A DNA stretch of 64,000 nt from Ricinus communis (lineage: Eukaryota; Streptophyta; Magnoliopsida; Malpighiales; Euphorbiaceae). This document shows positions 24,434-34,525 of the stretch, piece after piece. Positions within the stretch are counted from its first letter, which is position 1, and each line of letters starts with the position of its first letter. Where the stretch lies: assembly GCF_019578655.1 (NCBI RefSeq), contig NC_063257.1:32461159-32525158 (forward strand), in the 5' to 3' direction. The notes beneath the pieces are model-generated. The model was given only the letters and a program-made list of their open reading frames with translations, was not told the origin of the DNA and did no database searches. The translations under genes were made by a program, and so were the position numbers.

Positions 24434-24831
24434 TATTATGATCCGGAACCAGAGCATATGAGATATTGTCCGCTTTGGCCTCTACTGGCCTTATGGTTTT
24501 ATCCCTTTGGCGGGTTCAAGAACTTCCCAAAAGGCCTCCCATCCTAGAATTTCTTTGAACCAAGCACGTTTAACTTTGGAGTTCCTACAACTCCACAGCC
24601 AAATAACCAAAAGGTGCCCCATGTGATTAGTTCCAACTCTTTACATATATGTTATCAACTATTCCCCGCCCCATTTCAATATGCAATTTCGATTCATTCA
24701 TGTACTCTGTACCTCAGAGTGCTGCCATCCTAGAAGCCTGTCAGAAGCCGCTCCTTGTCTAGGCATCCTATCTTTGCCCCGGCGTCCATTTCCCGCCCTC
24801 GTCGGATCGCTCTCTAAGTCTGGCTGTCACA

Positions 24832-24902
24832 TGCCCACCAGCTTCCGCCTGGTTCATCCTCGAACCACACATCTACTAGAGGGGTCCTGCTCTGATACCA
24901 TT
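24832..24902 (-). mobile_element. TRIM-like interior 2 with primer site
   Basis: 71 bp, near-identical to interior 1. The primer site is perfect here (TGGTATCAGAGC on the minus strand, 24889-24900). Confidence 0.85.
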
Positions 24903-26021
24903 TATAACGACCCGGAACTAGATCACATGATATATTGTCCGCTTTGGCCCCTACTGGCCTCACGGTTTTATCCCTTTGGCGAGTTCGAAAACTTTCCAAG
25001 AGGCCTCCCATCTTGGAATTTCTCGAAACCAAGCACGTTTAACTTTTGAGTTCCTATAACTCCATAGCCAAACAATTAAAAAGTGTCTCATGTGATTAGT
25101 TCCAACTCTTTACATATATGTTATCAACTATTCCCCGCCCCATTTCAATGTGCAATTCGATTCATTCATGTATCCCCGTATCTTAAAGTGCTGCCATCCT
25201 AGAAGCCTGCCAGAAGTCGCTTCTTATCCAGGCATCCTATCTTTGCCCCGGCATCCACTTCCCGCCCTTATCGGACCGCTCTCTAGGTCAGGATGTCACA
25301 ACAAAGTGTTTAAGGTTTGAGTTTTGATTTTTAAAATTGTATATATTATTGAAAACTTACTGTTATTCTGCTGAAAATTGTCAACCCCTAAGCCTAGAGT
25401 TTCCTTTTCTATTTATAGGAAAATTTTTAAGGAAACCCTAGAGACTTAGATATACCTTCTAATTTGTTTGATAAATATCCATAGTAAAGAAACTTATGTT
25501 TTCGACTTATTAAATGTTTAATAATAATTATTGATAATATTGAAAATATTATGAAAAACATTAAAGATTTGAATAATTATCAATAAAATATTATAGAAGT
25601 TATATTTTTGTTTATTTTGTCATTTTAAAGTGAAAAGTACTAAAAAACGATGCGAAAATCCGATTTTTAGACCAATCGGCATTGTATAGAGTTGATTCGA
25701 CTCTATGCTAAGCCGTTCAGCTCTGAGTATAGCCGGTTTGGTTATATGTAGAGCCGATTGCTTAAGGGATAAAAAGTTTTAAAATTTTTATGGTTTAGTC
25801 CATGAAGCTGTTAAAACTGTTGTTTCACCCCTCAAACTTAATTTTTTTCCTCCTATTGGGTCCAAATTGATTCTAAGAAACCAATTTTAGTTCAATTATT
25901 CTTAATAGTAACATGAATTTTTCCATCTTCAATCTCTTGAGACTTGAGAAAGGGAGTAAATTTCATTATAGGATTTTTTGAAATTTCCTCAATATCTGAA
26001 TCTAGAAAATGGGTGCTGACA

Positions 26022-26037
26022 GTTGCCTTTGGTTTTT
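26022..26037 (-). other. Polypurine tract of the Tat/Ogre remnant
   Basis: The minus strand reads AAAAACCAAAGGCAAC immediately upstream of the LTR tip TGTCAGCACCC. The intact counterpart at 51998-52010 is AACCGGGGGCAAC. It primes plus-strand DNA synthesis. Confidence 0.65.
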
Positions 26038-26117
26038 CGAGATTTATGCAAATAAATTTTAAATAAATTGAGATAAAGCAAAAATATCAAGGATACAATA
26101 AAAGGATATGAATATGA

Positions 26118-26520
26118 ATTGTAGAAGCTACGCTTTGTAAGCTCGAACTGATGCAGAATTTCAGACTTTAATTTAGGGGCCACGCCCGTTAAATCTTGAA
26201 GACCTCCCCTCAAGATAATTATAGTTGTGCGAGCTGTAGAAGCTATGCCTTATAATCTCGAGCTGGTGCAGGCTCTTTCTCTAGCTTTAGTTTAAGGACC
26301 ACGCTTGTTACATCTTGAAGACCTTCTTTCAAGATAATTGTAGTTGTGTGGGCTGTAGAAGCCATACTTCGTAGGCTCATGCTGGTGCAGATTTTCTATC
26401 TGGCTTTGATTTAGGGACCACACCCGTCACATCTTGAAGACCTCCCCTCAAGATAATTGTAGTCGCGTGAGCTGTAAATGCTGGTGTAGATTTTCTATTT
26501 GGCTTTGATTTAGGGACTGC
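26118..26520. repeat. Tandem repeat, about 117-bp unit, 3.3 copies
   Basis: Units start at about 26124, 26235 and 26352 with tgtagaagc and include ctcaagataatt and ccacgcccgtt/cacacccgtc. The array lies in the untranslated zone between the polypurine tract and the lost coding region. No frame in it is credible. Confidence 0.8.
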
Positions 26521-26539
26521 CGTTTGTTTGAATATTTTA

Positions 26540-26940
26540 GGACTATGCCTAATTGAGTTTTGAGGACTTCACTTGCTTTAATTTTTGAGGACTTTGCCTG
26601 CTTTAATTTTTAAGGACTACGCGTACTTGATTTTGAGGACTACGCCTGCTTGAAATTTTAAGGACTATGCTCGGTGATCTAGGAATCACGCTATGTCCTT
26701 TGATTTGGGAACCACACCCAATCATTTAGGGATTACACCCACTAATTTGGGGAACCATGCTTGATAATTTGAGAACCACACTTGATGATTTGGGAACAAT
26801 GCCCGATGATTTGAGAACCACGCTCATTGATCTGGGAACCACACCTGTTGATTGGGAACCACGCCCGTTGATTTTGGAACCATGCTTGTCTAATTTGCGA
26901 ACCACACTCATATGATTTGGAAACTACGCCCGATAATCTA
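26540..26940. repeat. Minisatellite, 22-28 bp units
   Basis: First about six units of the type tttgaggactacgcctgctt, then about twelve of the type gggaaccacgcccgttgatt. A shorter, related array stands at the same place in the more complete element (52100-52330), so this is an element-borne, expanded minisatellite. Confidence 0.85.
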
Positions 26941-27189
26941 TACTTGCAAAGACTTCCCTCTGGCTTCTTGATTACTTTCAGCTTCGGAATGCAATTATGT
27001 TATAATTTTCACTTCGGGTTGTGATTTGGTAAATTTTTCCACTTCCAAATGAAGGATATTGATTTTTCACTCCGGGATCTTCTACTAAGAGGAATAACTT
27101 GGTTATCCCTTTCGGGATCTTCTACTTCGAGAAGTACACTTCAGTGTGGATCGAGCATTTTCTTTTCCAAAGCTTTTTCCAATCAGACT
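26941..27189. other. Remainder of Tat/Ogre untranslated zone
   Basis: Contains cttcggg-type words (27015-27130) also seen near 52360-52440. No coding signal. It ends at the join to LTR B, marking an internal deletion that removed all genes. Confidence 0.5.
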
Positions 27190-27990
27190 TGATGGGCCTA
27201 ATAGATCATAAAGCTCGTTAGGTCTATATTATTAACCTAATGGAGTACAATTTTCATGTTGAGTCCAATTTTTAGGGCCTAGAGTTTATGTGTTCAGTTT
27301 TAAATTAGGTAATCATATCTCAGTTTTTTGGCACATATCGAGCATAAAACAAAAATAAAAGTGCAGAAAAATTAAGTCTAGTTATTACAATCCTTCCTAC
27401 AACTAAAAAACAAAAGAAAATTACCTAAAAACTAAGCATAGAATATGGAATTGCCAAAATACATTAAAAAAATGAAAATCAGGGGCCAAGATGTGCAAAA
27501 TCGATCGGCTTAGGGCATAGAGCCAATCAGCTCTGGGGCTTCAGACGGTCTTTCTGCATTTTCTCTTTTAGTGTTTAACACCCAAGAGCCGATTTCATAT
27601 GCACAGAAGATAGAAAATCAATCAGAACATGTAAAATGAAATAAGAAGCATAAAAAACATGAAATTTAACTAGAAAACCTAAAAAAATAATACAAACCCT
27701 AAAAAATTGTAACAGATATTAGACAAATATAATATTTTAAGACAGATTCCAAATTTCAACTATATAACCCTAAAATCTAATTCAATTACATAGAAATATA
27801 TATTAATTATATTTACCTACTTACTAACTAATCGATTCAAAACCTAATAAAATTATATTATTAGATTCAAAATCCTACATGTTCATATTATCAGATTGAA
27901 ATCCAAGAACATAAAAAGTTATCCATTTCAAAATCCAAAAAACATGAATATCATAAAAATATGTAAATCATGCAAGAAACATATAAATTT
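27190..27990 (-). mobile_element. Tat/Ogre-family LTR B, left part
   Basis: Matches LTR A from about 22960 onwards (cgttaggtctatatt, then caatccttcctacaac) and continues to catgcaagaaaca, where non-LTR AT-rich DNA starts. The first 500 bp of the LTR and the primer site are absent. It would be the 5' LTR of the internally deleted element whose 3' LTR is A. Confidence 0.72.
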
Positions 27991-28680
27991 ATTAAATTTT
28001 TATTAAATTAGAATATAATTCTAATATCTAATATATATATAAATTAGAATCTAGTATATATATAATTATATATAAATTTAGAAATTTAGAATCTAATACA
28101 TAGAATTAAATTAGAATATAATTCTAATCTAATATATATAATATTCTAATAAATATTATATAATATATATAATAAATTATAATAAATATTATATATTATA
28201 ATATAAATATAATATAAATAAAATATTAATATAATAATATATAATATAATAAATTATAATAAATATATATAATAGAAAATATATAATAAAATAGATTATA
28301 TAATAATAAATATATATATGATATAATTATAATAATAATTATATAATAATAAAAATGAAATTATAATAATAAAAATATATATAATTAGGATAATAAATAT
28401 AATATATATATATATATAATAAATTATAATAAATATTATAATAAATAAATATTATTTAAGTAAATAAATATTAAATAAATAAATATTTTAATCTAAAATA
28501 TAAAATAATAACATTATTTTTTAATACTATTATTAGATATTAGAAAAATTAGATTATTCTAAACATGGAATATTATTATTCTAAATTAGAATTCAATTAG
28601 AATTTCTAATTTAGAATTCTATTCTAAATTCATAAATTATAATAGAAACTAATATAAATTAAAATAAGTATATTATACAT
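27991..28680. repeat. AT-dinucleotide-rich insertion segment
   Basis: Almost pure A and T, with irregular taatata repeats. It interrupts LTR B. No coding signal. Confidence 0.7.
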
Positions 28681-30660
28681 ACTAAGTATAAGAAGTAGAT
28701 TCATAGTAGTTCATTTATAAGCGAAATGTTTGATTTACCTAGTGAGTTTAGACTAAACTAGTTAATATATGTAAAAAAAAGGTTTATTGATATTGAATTT
28801 GATAAATATCAATGTAATGAATTTATTAAGGCCGAACCTTACTATCGAAATTCGCTTGATTGATACATGAATTTAGCAATTCAACATAGATCTAAGATAT
28901 TTCATCCAATCGCTGATGAAAAGATTCTCTTTGTCCACTAAACTAAATTCTTAAAATCAAATTGGATAACTTGTTGATGCTTATCCCTCTTCTCAGATTT
29001 TTCATTTGTTAAATTTCTAAATATTGTCGATATTGACATGTAGAATGGGACTCTATTTTTATTATCGTCCGATTAATCAGTTATCTATCAGACTATGGAG
29101 TGAATGATATGATCAATTAATATTCAATCCTTTCTTCAACTTGGAATCAATTCAAATCAAAACAATTCTTTTTTTTCCATATAAACATAAAAAATATGGA
29201 TTCGGCCCACTAAAGGCACAAAAATAGAGGGTAAGCTTTTGAGAATTGTCATAGAATGGACACCTTGATTTAATATTTATACCTGTTATTTAATTTTTTA
29301 TTATATGTTATATTTTTTTAATTTATATTATTTTTAAAATTTTAATATATATTTAATATATTTTTATATTTTTATTTTTTAATTTAACATATTTATCTAT
29401 TTTCATTTTTTTATTTTTTTTATTATTATAATTATTTTATTCTATTAATTTAATAATTTAAATTAATTATAATTATATTTAAATTAATTATTCTATTAGT
29501 AGTTATTTAGTTATTAGAAAGATTTCTTATAATCATTAAAATTCGTATATAATTATACTAAGTATATCTAAGTGAGTATATATAATATAATAAAGTGTAA
29601 AGAGCGTAGAACTAACTAAATGACTTGTTCATATTTCTACATAAAATATGATAATCCATTTATTTGTTATTTTTCTTTTATTATCTTTTTTCCTTGGCTT
29701 ATAACTTTCATTTTTCTTTTTTCATTTTTTTAACGTTACTTTAGTCTAATGGGATAAAAAGAATTATTATAATTATAAATGAATCGATTAGAAATAAAAT
29801 AGAAATAAAAAATAATTAATTTATATTTATATATATTTATATGTAATTATGTAATAAATAATATATTTTATATATATAATATTTATATTATAAATTATAA
29901 TATTATATTTATATAATTATATATAATATTTATATATAATATTTAAATAAAATTAATATATATTAATATATAATAAATTATAGTATAATAAATTAATATA
30001 TAATATATATAGTATACTAAATAATATAAATTAATATAAATAATTAAAATTTAATATTAAATGAATAATATAATAATTATATTATTATAATATAATTATA
30101 TTAATTTTTATAATTATATTAATTTATAAAAATCTTATAGCAATCTAATACTACTAATACTATATAATACTACTATATAATAGTATTATTATACTATTAT
30201 ATTATTATTTATAAATAATAATAATTACATATAATAAAATAATAATAATTATATATAATAATAATTATAATAATAATGCCTTTGGTTCTCTTTTCTTTGT
30301 TCCTACAAATAGAATTAATATATTATTACTAAAATAAAAAAGAAAAAGAATAGAAAAAAATAATAATTCTTTCTCCGAGATAATCTACTTTAAAAGAGAG
30401 ATCCATAACATAGTTTTTTCCATGCAATAAAGTTACATAGTGTCTATTTTTCGTTAATAAAAGGGTATTTCCTGGGTTTGCCTTAGTATCGTGTTCATAC
30501 AGTCGTATTAAATGTAAGAGGAATGATATTAGAAACCTCTTCTTTCTCTTTTTTTTTTCACAAATAAGAAGTTGGGATACAATTCGGATATCTGAAAGAT
30601 TACCATATATAACATGAGTTAGGATGCTCTCTCATAGAGCTCGACATAGGTGGAGAAAAA
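28681..30660 (+). other. Plastid-derived DNA (nuclear plastid insertion)
   Basis: Non-coding segments that read like plastid intergenic DNA, such as gtccgattaatcagtta near 29070 and gagagatccataacatag near 30400, lead into the start of psbB at about 30470. From memory this corresponds to the clpP-psbB spacer and the psbB 5' end. AT-rich stretches (29280-30280) are inserted or expanded. Left and right limits are approximate. The psbB match is the firm anchor; the rest is weaker. Confidence 0.6.
30472..30513 (+). pseudogene. psbB: psbB 5' end (plastid CP47), fragment
   Basis: Translates as GLP*YRVHTVVLN, the N-terminus of the photosystem II CP47 protein (GLPWYRVHTVVLN from memory). The initiating ATG is CTG and the Trp codon is TAG. 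Upstream is the usual psbB leader word gttacatagtgtctattttt. The gene stops after about 14 codons, where unrelated sequence follows. Confidence 0.82.
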
Positions 30661-30799
30661 AGGTAAATAACGATTAATGAGACCTCGTCAAAAATCTTGA
30701 AACTCTAAAAATGACAGAAGCCCGCTGCTAAACAAGCACAACTTGGGTCGATTGATAAATAGAAAAGATGAAGATGATTTTCCTCATGTTTCTATTGTT

Positions 30800-30885
30800 G
30801 TGTTGTTCTACCCGCTGTTCAAACAATGAAGCTGAGTACGAAGCGTTCATTGTTGGCCTCCTGGTATCTATATTGGCTGTAAGGG
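30800..30885 (+). pseudogene. RNase H-type retroelement fragment
   Basis: The plus strand reads NNEAEYEAFIVGLL, matching the NNxAEYEAxxxGL block of the additional RNase H found in Tat elements and of related plant RNase H domains. A stop follows. The fragment is about 28 codons, in the opposite orientation to the surrounding LTR B. Confidence 0.65.
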
Positions 30886-30891
30886 ACTCCT

Positions 30892-31459
30892 AAGAGTTGG
30901 CAGGGAATAAAAAACTTAGTTTTTAGACTTATCAAAATATTTAATAATAATTATTGATAAATATTAAAAATATTATGAAAACCATTAAAAATTTGAATAA
31001 TATCAATAAACATTCTAGAAGATGTATTTATATGTATTTTGTCATTTTAAAGTGAAATGTACTCAAAGACAATGCAAAAATCCGATCTTTGGACCAATCG
31101 GCACTACACATAGCCGATTTGCTTTATGCTAAACCGATAGACTCTATGCTAAGTTGATAAGCTCTGAGTATAGCCGATTCGGTTGTACGCAGATTGGCTT
31201 AGGGGATAAAAATCTTGAAATTTTTTATGGTTTAGTCCCTAAACTTGTAAAAATTATCATTTTAGCCCTCAAACTTAATTTTTTTTCCTCATATGTGGGT
31301 CCAAATTGATTCTAGAAAAGCAATTTTAGTTTAATTATTCTTAATCCTAACTTGGATTCACCCATCCTCAATTTTTCGAGATTCGAGAAAGACAATAACT
31401 TTCATCTTAGGATTTTCTGTAATTCCCTCGATATCTGAATTTGGAAATGGGTGTTGACA
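30892..31459 (-). mobile_element. Tat/Ogre-family LTR B, right part
   Basis: Resumes the LTR after the insertion: cttatcaaaat, the palindromic short repeats at 31085-31205, the tcgatatctgaat block and the tip TGTCAACACCC read leftwards from 31459. Confidence 0.78.
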
Positions 31460-33024
31460 CCTGTATTTATCTATTGAAAGGATTTTGATAAATCCCTTTA
31501 CTTATTTCTTAAAATTATCGATAACTAAAGGAATAATTATCCTGGTCTCTAGGGTTTCCCCCACCTTCTTTATAAATGAAAAGAAAATCCTAGGCTGTAA
31601 GGTTGGCAACCTTTGGCAGACAAAATATTGGTAAGCTTTAGTAAATGTACTATGATTTCAAAAAAGAAAACACTAATCCACTAAACACTCTGGCTTCCTA
31701 CTCAATATTTGGATCAACTTCCTCCTTTACTCTTGAAACTCAAGGATCTGCATAATACGGTGACAATTTGAGGGTTTCTTAAACTCAAACATCTCATAAT
31801 CTATTCTTTTTTCTTTCACTTCTTTATGACCTTTATGATTTAGTAACATGTTTGGGATTTATTCTTCTAATTTCAATGCTTATATCTAGATCTAATTATT
31901 TACATGAATCTTATTTAAAATCAATCTACATGTTTAGAGTTTTGAATAGATCTGTATGTTAGGATTTTGAATCTAATAACTTCTATAAACTTGCATGTTA
32001 GATATAGGTTTGTCATGTTATTTTATTAGACTAATATGACCCTTATAGAAGTTACATGATTAGGGTTTAAAACTGTCATTCGTTTATATTTTAGTTTAAG
32101 TTGCCATATTTAGCTAATCATCTATTTAAATCTCTTATGTTAATTGCTTTTTATCTATATTATTAGAACCTGTTCCTGTTATTTTCATCCAAGATATTAA
32201 TTAGTTTCTTTATTTTGCTTTATTGTTCACATATTAATCGATTTTGTACCTCTTTATGTTTGTATATCAATTTTATGGGAGTTCTGGAGTTTTTCTTCAA
32301 TTGAGAAGCTCGAATCAGCCTAGGACCAAGCCTACAACCGATCGACTGTGTGCATAGCAGATCGGCTCTGCCCTACAGTTGACCAACTGTTCATTCTTGT
32401 TCCCTAGTTTTTATAGTTTTTGATGGATTTTCGCTCGATGTTGCGGATTTTTGCTAGTTTTTGCCCCTTTCGTTCATTTTAGCTAGCTTGTACTTATTTT
32501 TTACTTTTTTGGGGACGTAATTTTATTATTTTCATCTTTTGCTTTCCAGTTTTGTATGTCTGTAATCTGTAAAGTAGTGGACAAATATCTGCTTGATATG
32601 ATTGCTAACTAAAACTAACTCACACAAACTTAAGCCTAAAATTGGACCTTGTCATGTAATCAATAGTCCATTAGGTTAAAAAGGTCGTAAATCAGGCCTA
32701 CTTATAAACTAGACCTAAGTGGGCTTTGGAATGTCTAATTAAACTGATCCATTTAGACTTGGAAAATTAAAACAGGCTTTTGGCATGCAAGAAGTAGCTC
32801 ATGTAGGATTATAGGGCTGGTAAACTTAGACTTAATAAATAAAACTAGGCTAGACTAAGTGGCCTTTTGCATGTAATTGAGTAGCTAAATAGAATGAAGA
32901 AGGGATTGGACCAGGCTTAATAAAAAGGGCTAGAATTAGGTGGACATGTGCCATGTTGTATTGCTTGTGTAAAAATAACTTGTTGCATTTATAAGGAATA
33001 GACTATTAACTAATAAAATTAAAG
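31460..33024 (+). mobile_element. Tat/Ogre-family LTR, plus strand, right part
   Basis: Plus-orientation copy: attttgataaatcc, gtctctagggtttc, ttctttataaatgaaaag (TATA zone), ggtgacaatttgag near 31760, the acaaccgatcgactgtg repeats near 32330, and ggaatagactattaac near 32995. Together with 22155-22427 it forms one LTR interrupted by the 9-kb insertion 22428-31459. Confidence 0.72.
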
Positions 33025-33032
33025 GTTAGAAT

Positions 33033-34463
33033 TAGGGCTGAGCATGGTTCTCGGTGATTCTCGCCCGAACCGAATAACCGTACCGAAAAATACCAGAACC
33101 GAAATAACTGAAATTTTTTATAACCGAATTAAAATGATTTGAATTTTTTAACTATTACGGTATGGTCTTGGTTCTTTAGTAAAAACCGTACCATAACCGA
33201 TCCGTCTTGTACTGATCCGGACCAAACCGTATAACCAAATTTTTACATATATTTATTAATAATTATTTATATTATATAAATAATACCTATTAAAAATAAC
33301 TATAATATTATAAAATACTTTATACTCTATAAAAAAATTATTTTATATTTATCATTTTATATAATTCAAGCAATTATTATCGAAATAAGAAAAAATACGA
33401 CATATTAAAAGTAAATATAGTATTATAATGTATTTTATACTCTATAGAAAAATATAAGTTATATATTAGTATATCATATAGTATATTGATAATAATATAC
33501 ATTACTCTAATACTAAATTTATAATTTACTATCTACTAACTTAACCCTAATATATTTTCTTACCACGTACTACAAGCCTATACCTAACAATTTGAACACA
33601 TCGTCTTCCTCTTTAGAACACACCGTCGCACCTCCCATTTTGCAATTCAGAAAGATAAAATCCCTAAGGCAAATCTTTGGACAAAAAATCAAAAGGAAGA
33701 AGGAAAAAATTGGCTCGCGTAGACGTTTTCCTATTTAGAACACACCGTCGCACCTCTCAATTTTCAATTCAGAGAGACAAAATCCCTAAGGCAAATTTGT
33801 GGACATAAAATCAAAAGCAAGAAGGAAGAAATGGGCTCGCCTAGACGTCTTCCTCTTTAGCGCCACACATAATTGGCTCGCAGAAAGGCAGAAGCAAGAA
33901 TTGACTCGCGTAGACGTCTTCCTCTTTAGCGCTCTCTCTTCCCATAACGGTGCCACTATTGCTCAGTCTCAGGTATTTTTCTTTACTTTTTTACTTTTAT
34001 TTTTACTGGGTAGATTGTTGGCTACAACTGCGAAAAATATTTTGTTTTAAGGACTGCCATCTATAAAATATTTTTATGCTAGCTGTAACATATATTTTAA
34101 TGGTTTATATTTAAACATTGAATGAATTATTATATTTACAAGTGACTGAATTGCAAAACATGTTGTTCAAGAATGTGATTACAATTCTAATTCAGATTTT
34201 CATGCTACTTTCTTTAGGTTGGTAATCATATTTTCTCTAAATATATTTGATTAAAGATGAGATTAAAGTTGTATTTTTAAAATTTTTTAGAACTGAAATA
34301 GTACCAAACTGAACTGTATTTAACCGTAAAAATTGGTACAATACGGTACGGATCCTTTTATGTTTGGTATGGTATTGGTACCTTCAACTTTAAAAGAACC
34401 GAGGTTTAGTATGGTACTAGTGATTTATAGATAACCGAATTGGACCCACCGTGCTCAACCCTA
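33033..34463. mobile_element. Non-autonomous hAT-type element, 1,431 bp
   Basis: Terminal inverted repeats: left TAGGGCTGAGCATGGTTC, right (reverse complement) TAGGGTTGAGCACGGTG. The flanks are identical 8-bp direct repeats GTTAGAAT at 33025-33032 and 34464-34471, the duplication length diagnostic of hAT elements. Subterminal zones are rich in aaccga and ggtac words. The middle (33600-33960) holds exon-like repeats ending at cagtctcag|gtattt, a possible splice donor. No transposase domain is visible; the 83-codon frame at 33799 is mostly repeat translation. Confidence 0.9.
33601..33935. repeat. Tandem repeat inside the hAT element, about 126-bp unit
   Basis: Units begin near 33602 and 33728, with a shortened unit near 33847 and a partial one near 33918. 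They share gtcttcctctttag, cacaccgtcgcacct, aatccctaaggcaaat and ggctcgcgtagacg. This may be a duplicated 5' leader exon of a lost transposase gene. Confidence 0.75.
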
Positions 34464-34525
34464 GTTAGAATACACAATTAATGAAGTTAGTTTTCAGATC
34501 AATCTATAGATTTGGCAGTGCTTCC

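Larger units (their letters stand above)
23952..25300 (-). mobile_element. Nested TRIM-like element: three LTRs, two 71-bp interiors
   Basis: Three copies of a 400-bp LTR (23952-24362, 24434-24831, 24903-25300) alternate with two 71-bp interiors. On the minus strand each LTR begins TGTGACAGCC or TGTGACATCC. Each interior begins with an iMet primer site and ends in a purine-rich tract next to the following LTR, so the element has all cis-signals but no gene. Flanks are GCAAA (23947-23951) and ACAAA (25301-25305), a near-match for a 5-bp duplication. The host LTR resumes on both sides. The extra LTR and interior suggest unequal recombination between copies. Confidence 0.88.
22428..26021 (-). 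mobile_element. Tat/Ogre-family LTR A (interrupted)
   Basis: Full-length minus-strand LTR, about 2.25 kb without the nested element at 23952-25300. Left tip tgtggatggcgg; right tip reads TGTCAGCACCC on the minus strand. Landmarks: gcgcacccaagtgtctc at 22438, gattccataaggaagctt near 22590, the palindromic short repeats at 23240-23290 and 25675-25760, gttgtcaccgt near 23878, and a TATA box on the minus strand near 25415. It is followed at higher coordinates by a polypurine tract, so it is a 3' LTR. Confidence 0.82.

Noticed and set aside
24212..25049. Open frames of 111 and 122 codons with similar products
   Set aside because: They are translations of repeated LTRs of the miniature element; their similarity reflects the DNA repeat, not protein conservation.
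26540..26940. Regular 22-bp repeats reminiscent of a CRISPR array, and a 61-codon frame across them
   Set aside because: Units are contiguous and degenerate without unique spacers, in a plant retroelement. The frame is a by-product of the repeat.
22423..31464. Target-site duplication for the insertion 22428-31459
   Set aside because: The flanks tctat and cctgt do not match, so I do not claim one.
31445..31470. The word gggtgttgacacctg suggested two LTR tips joined head to head
   Set aside because: The plus-strand LTR to the right lacks its own first few hundred bases; only the minus-strand LTR has its tip here. It is a truncated join.
33799..34050. 83-codon frame in the hAT element as a transposase
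   Set aside because: No transposase motif; most of it translates the internal tandem repeats and a likely splice donor lies within it.
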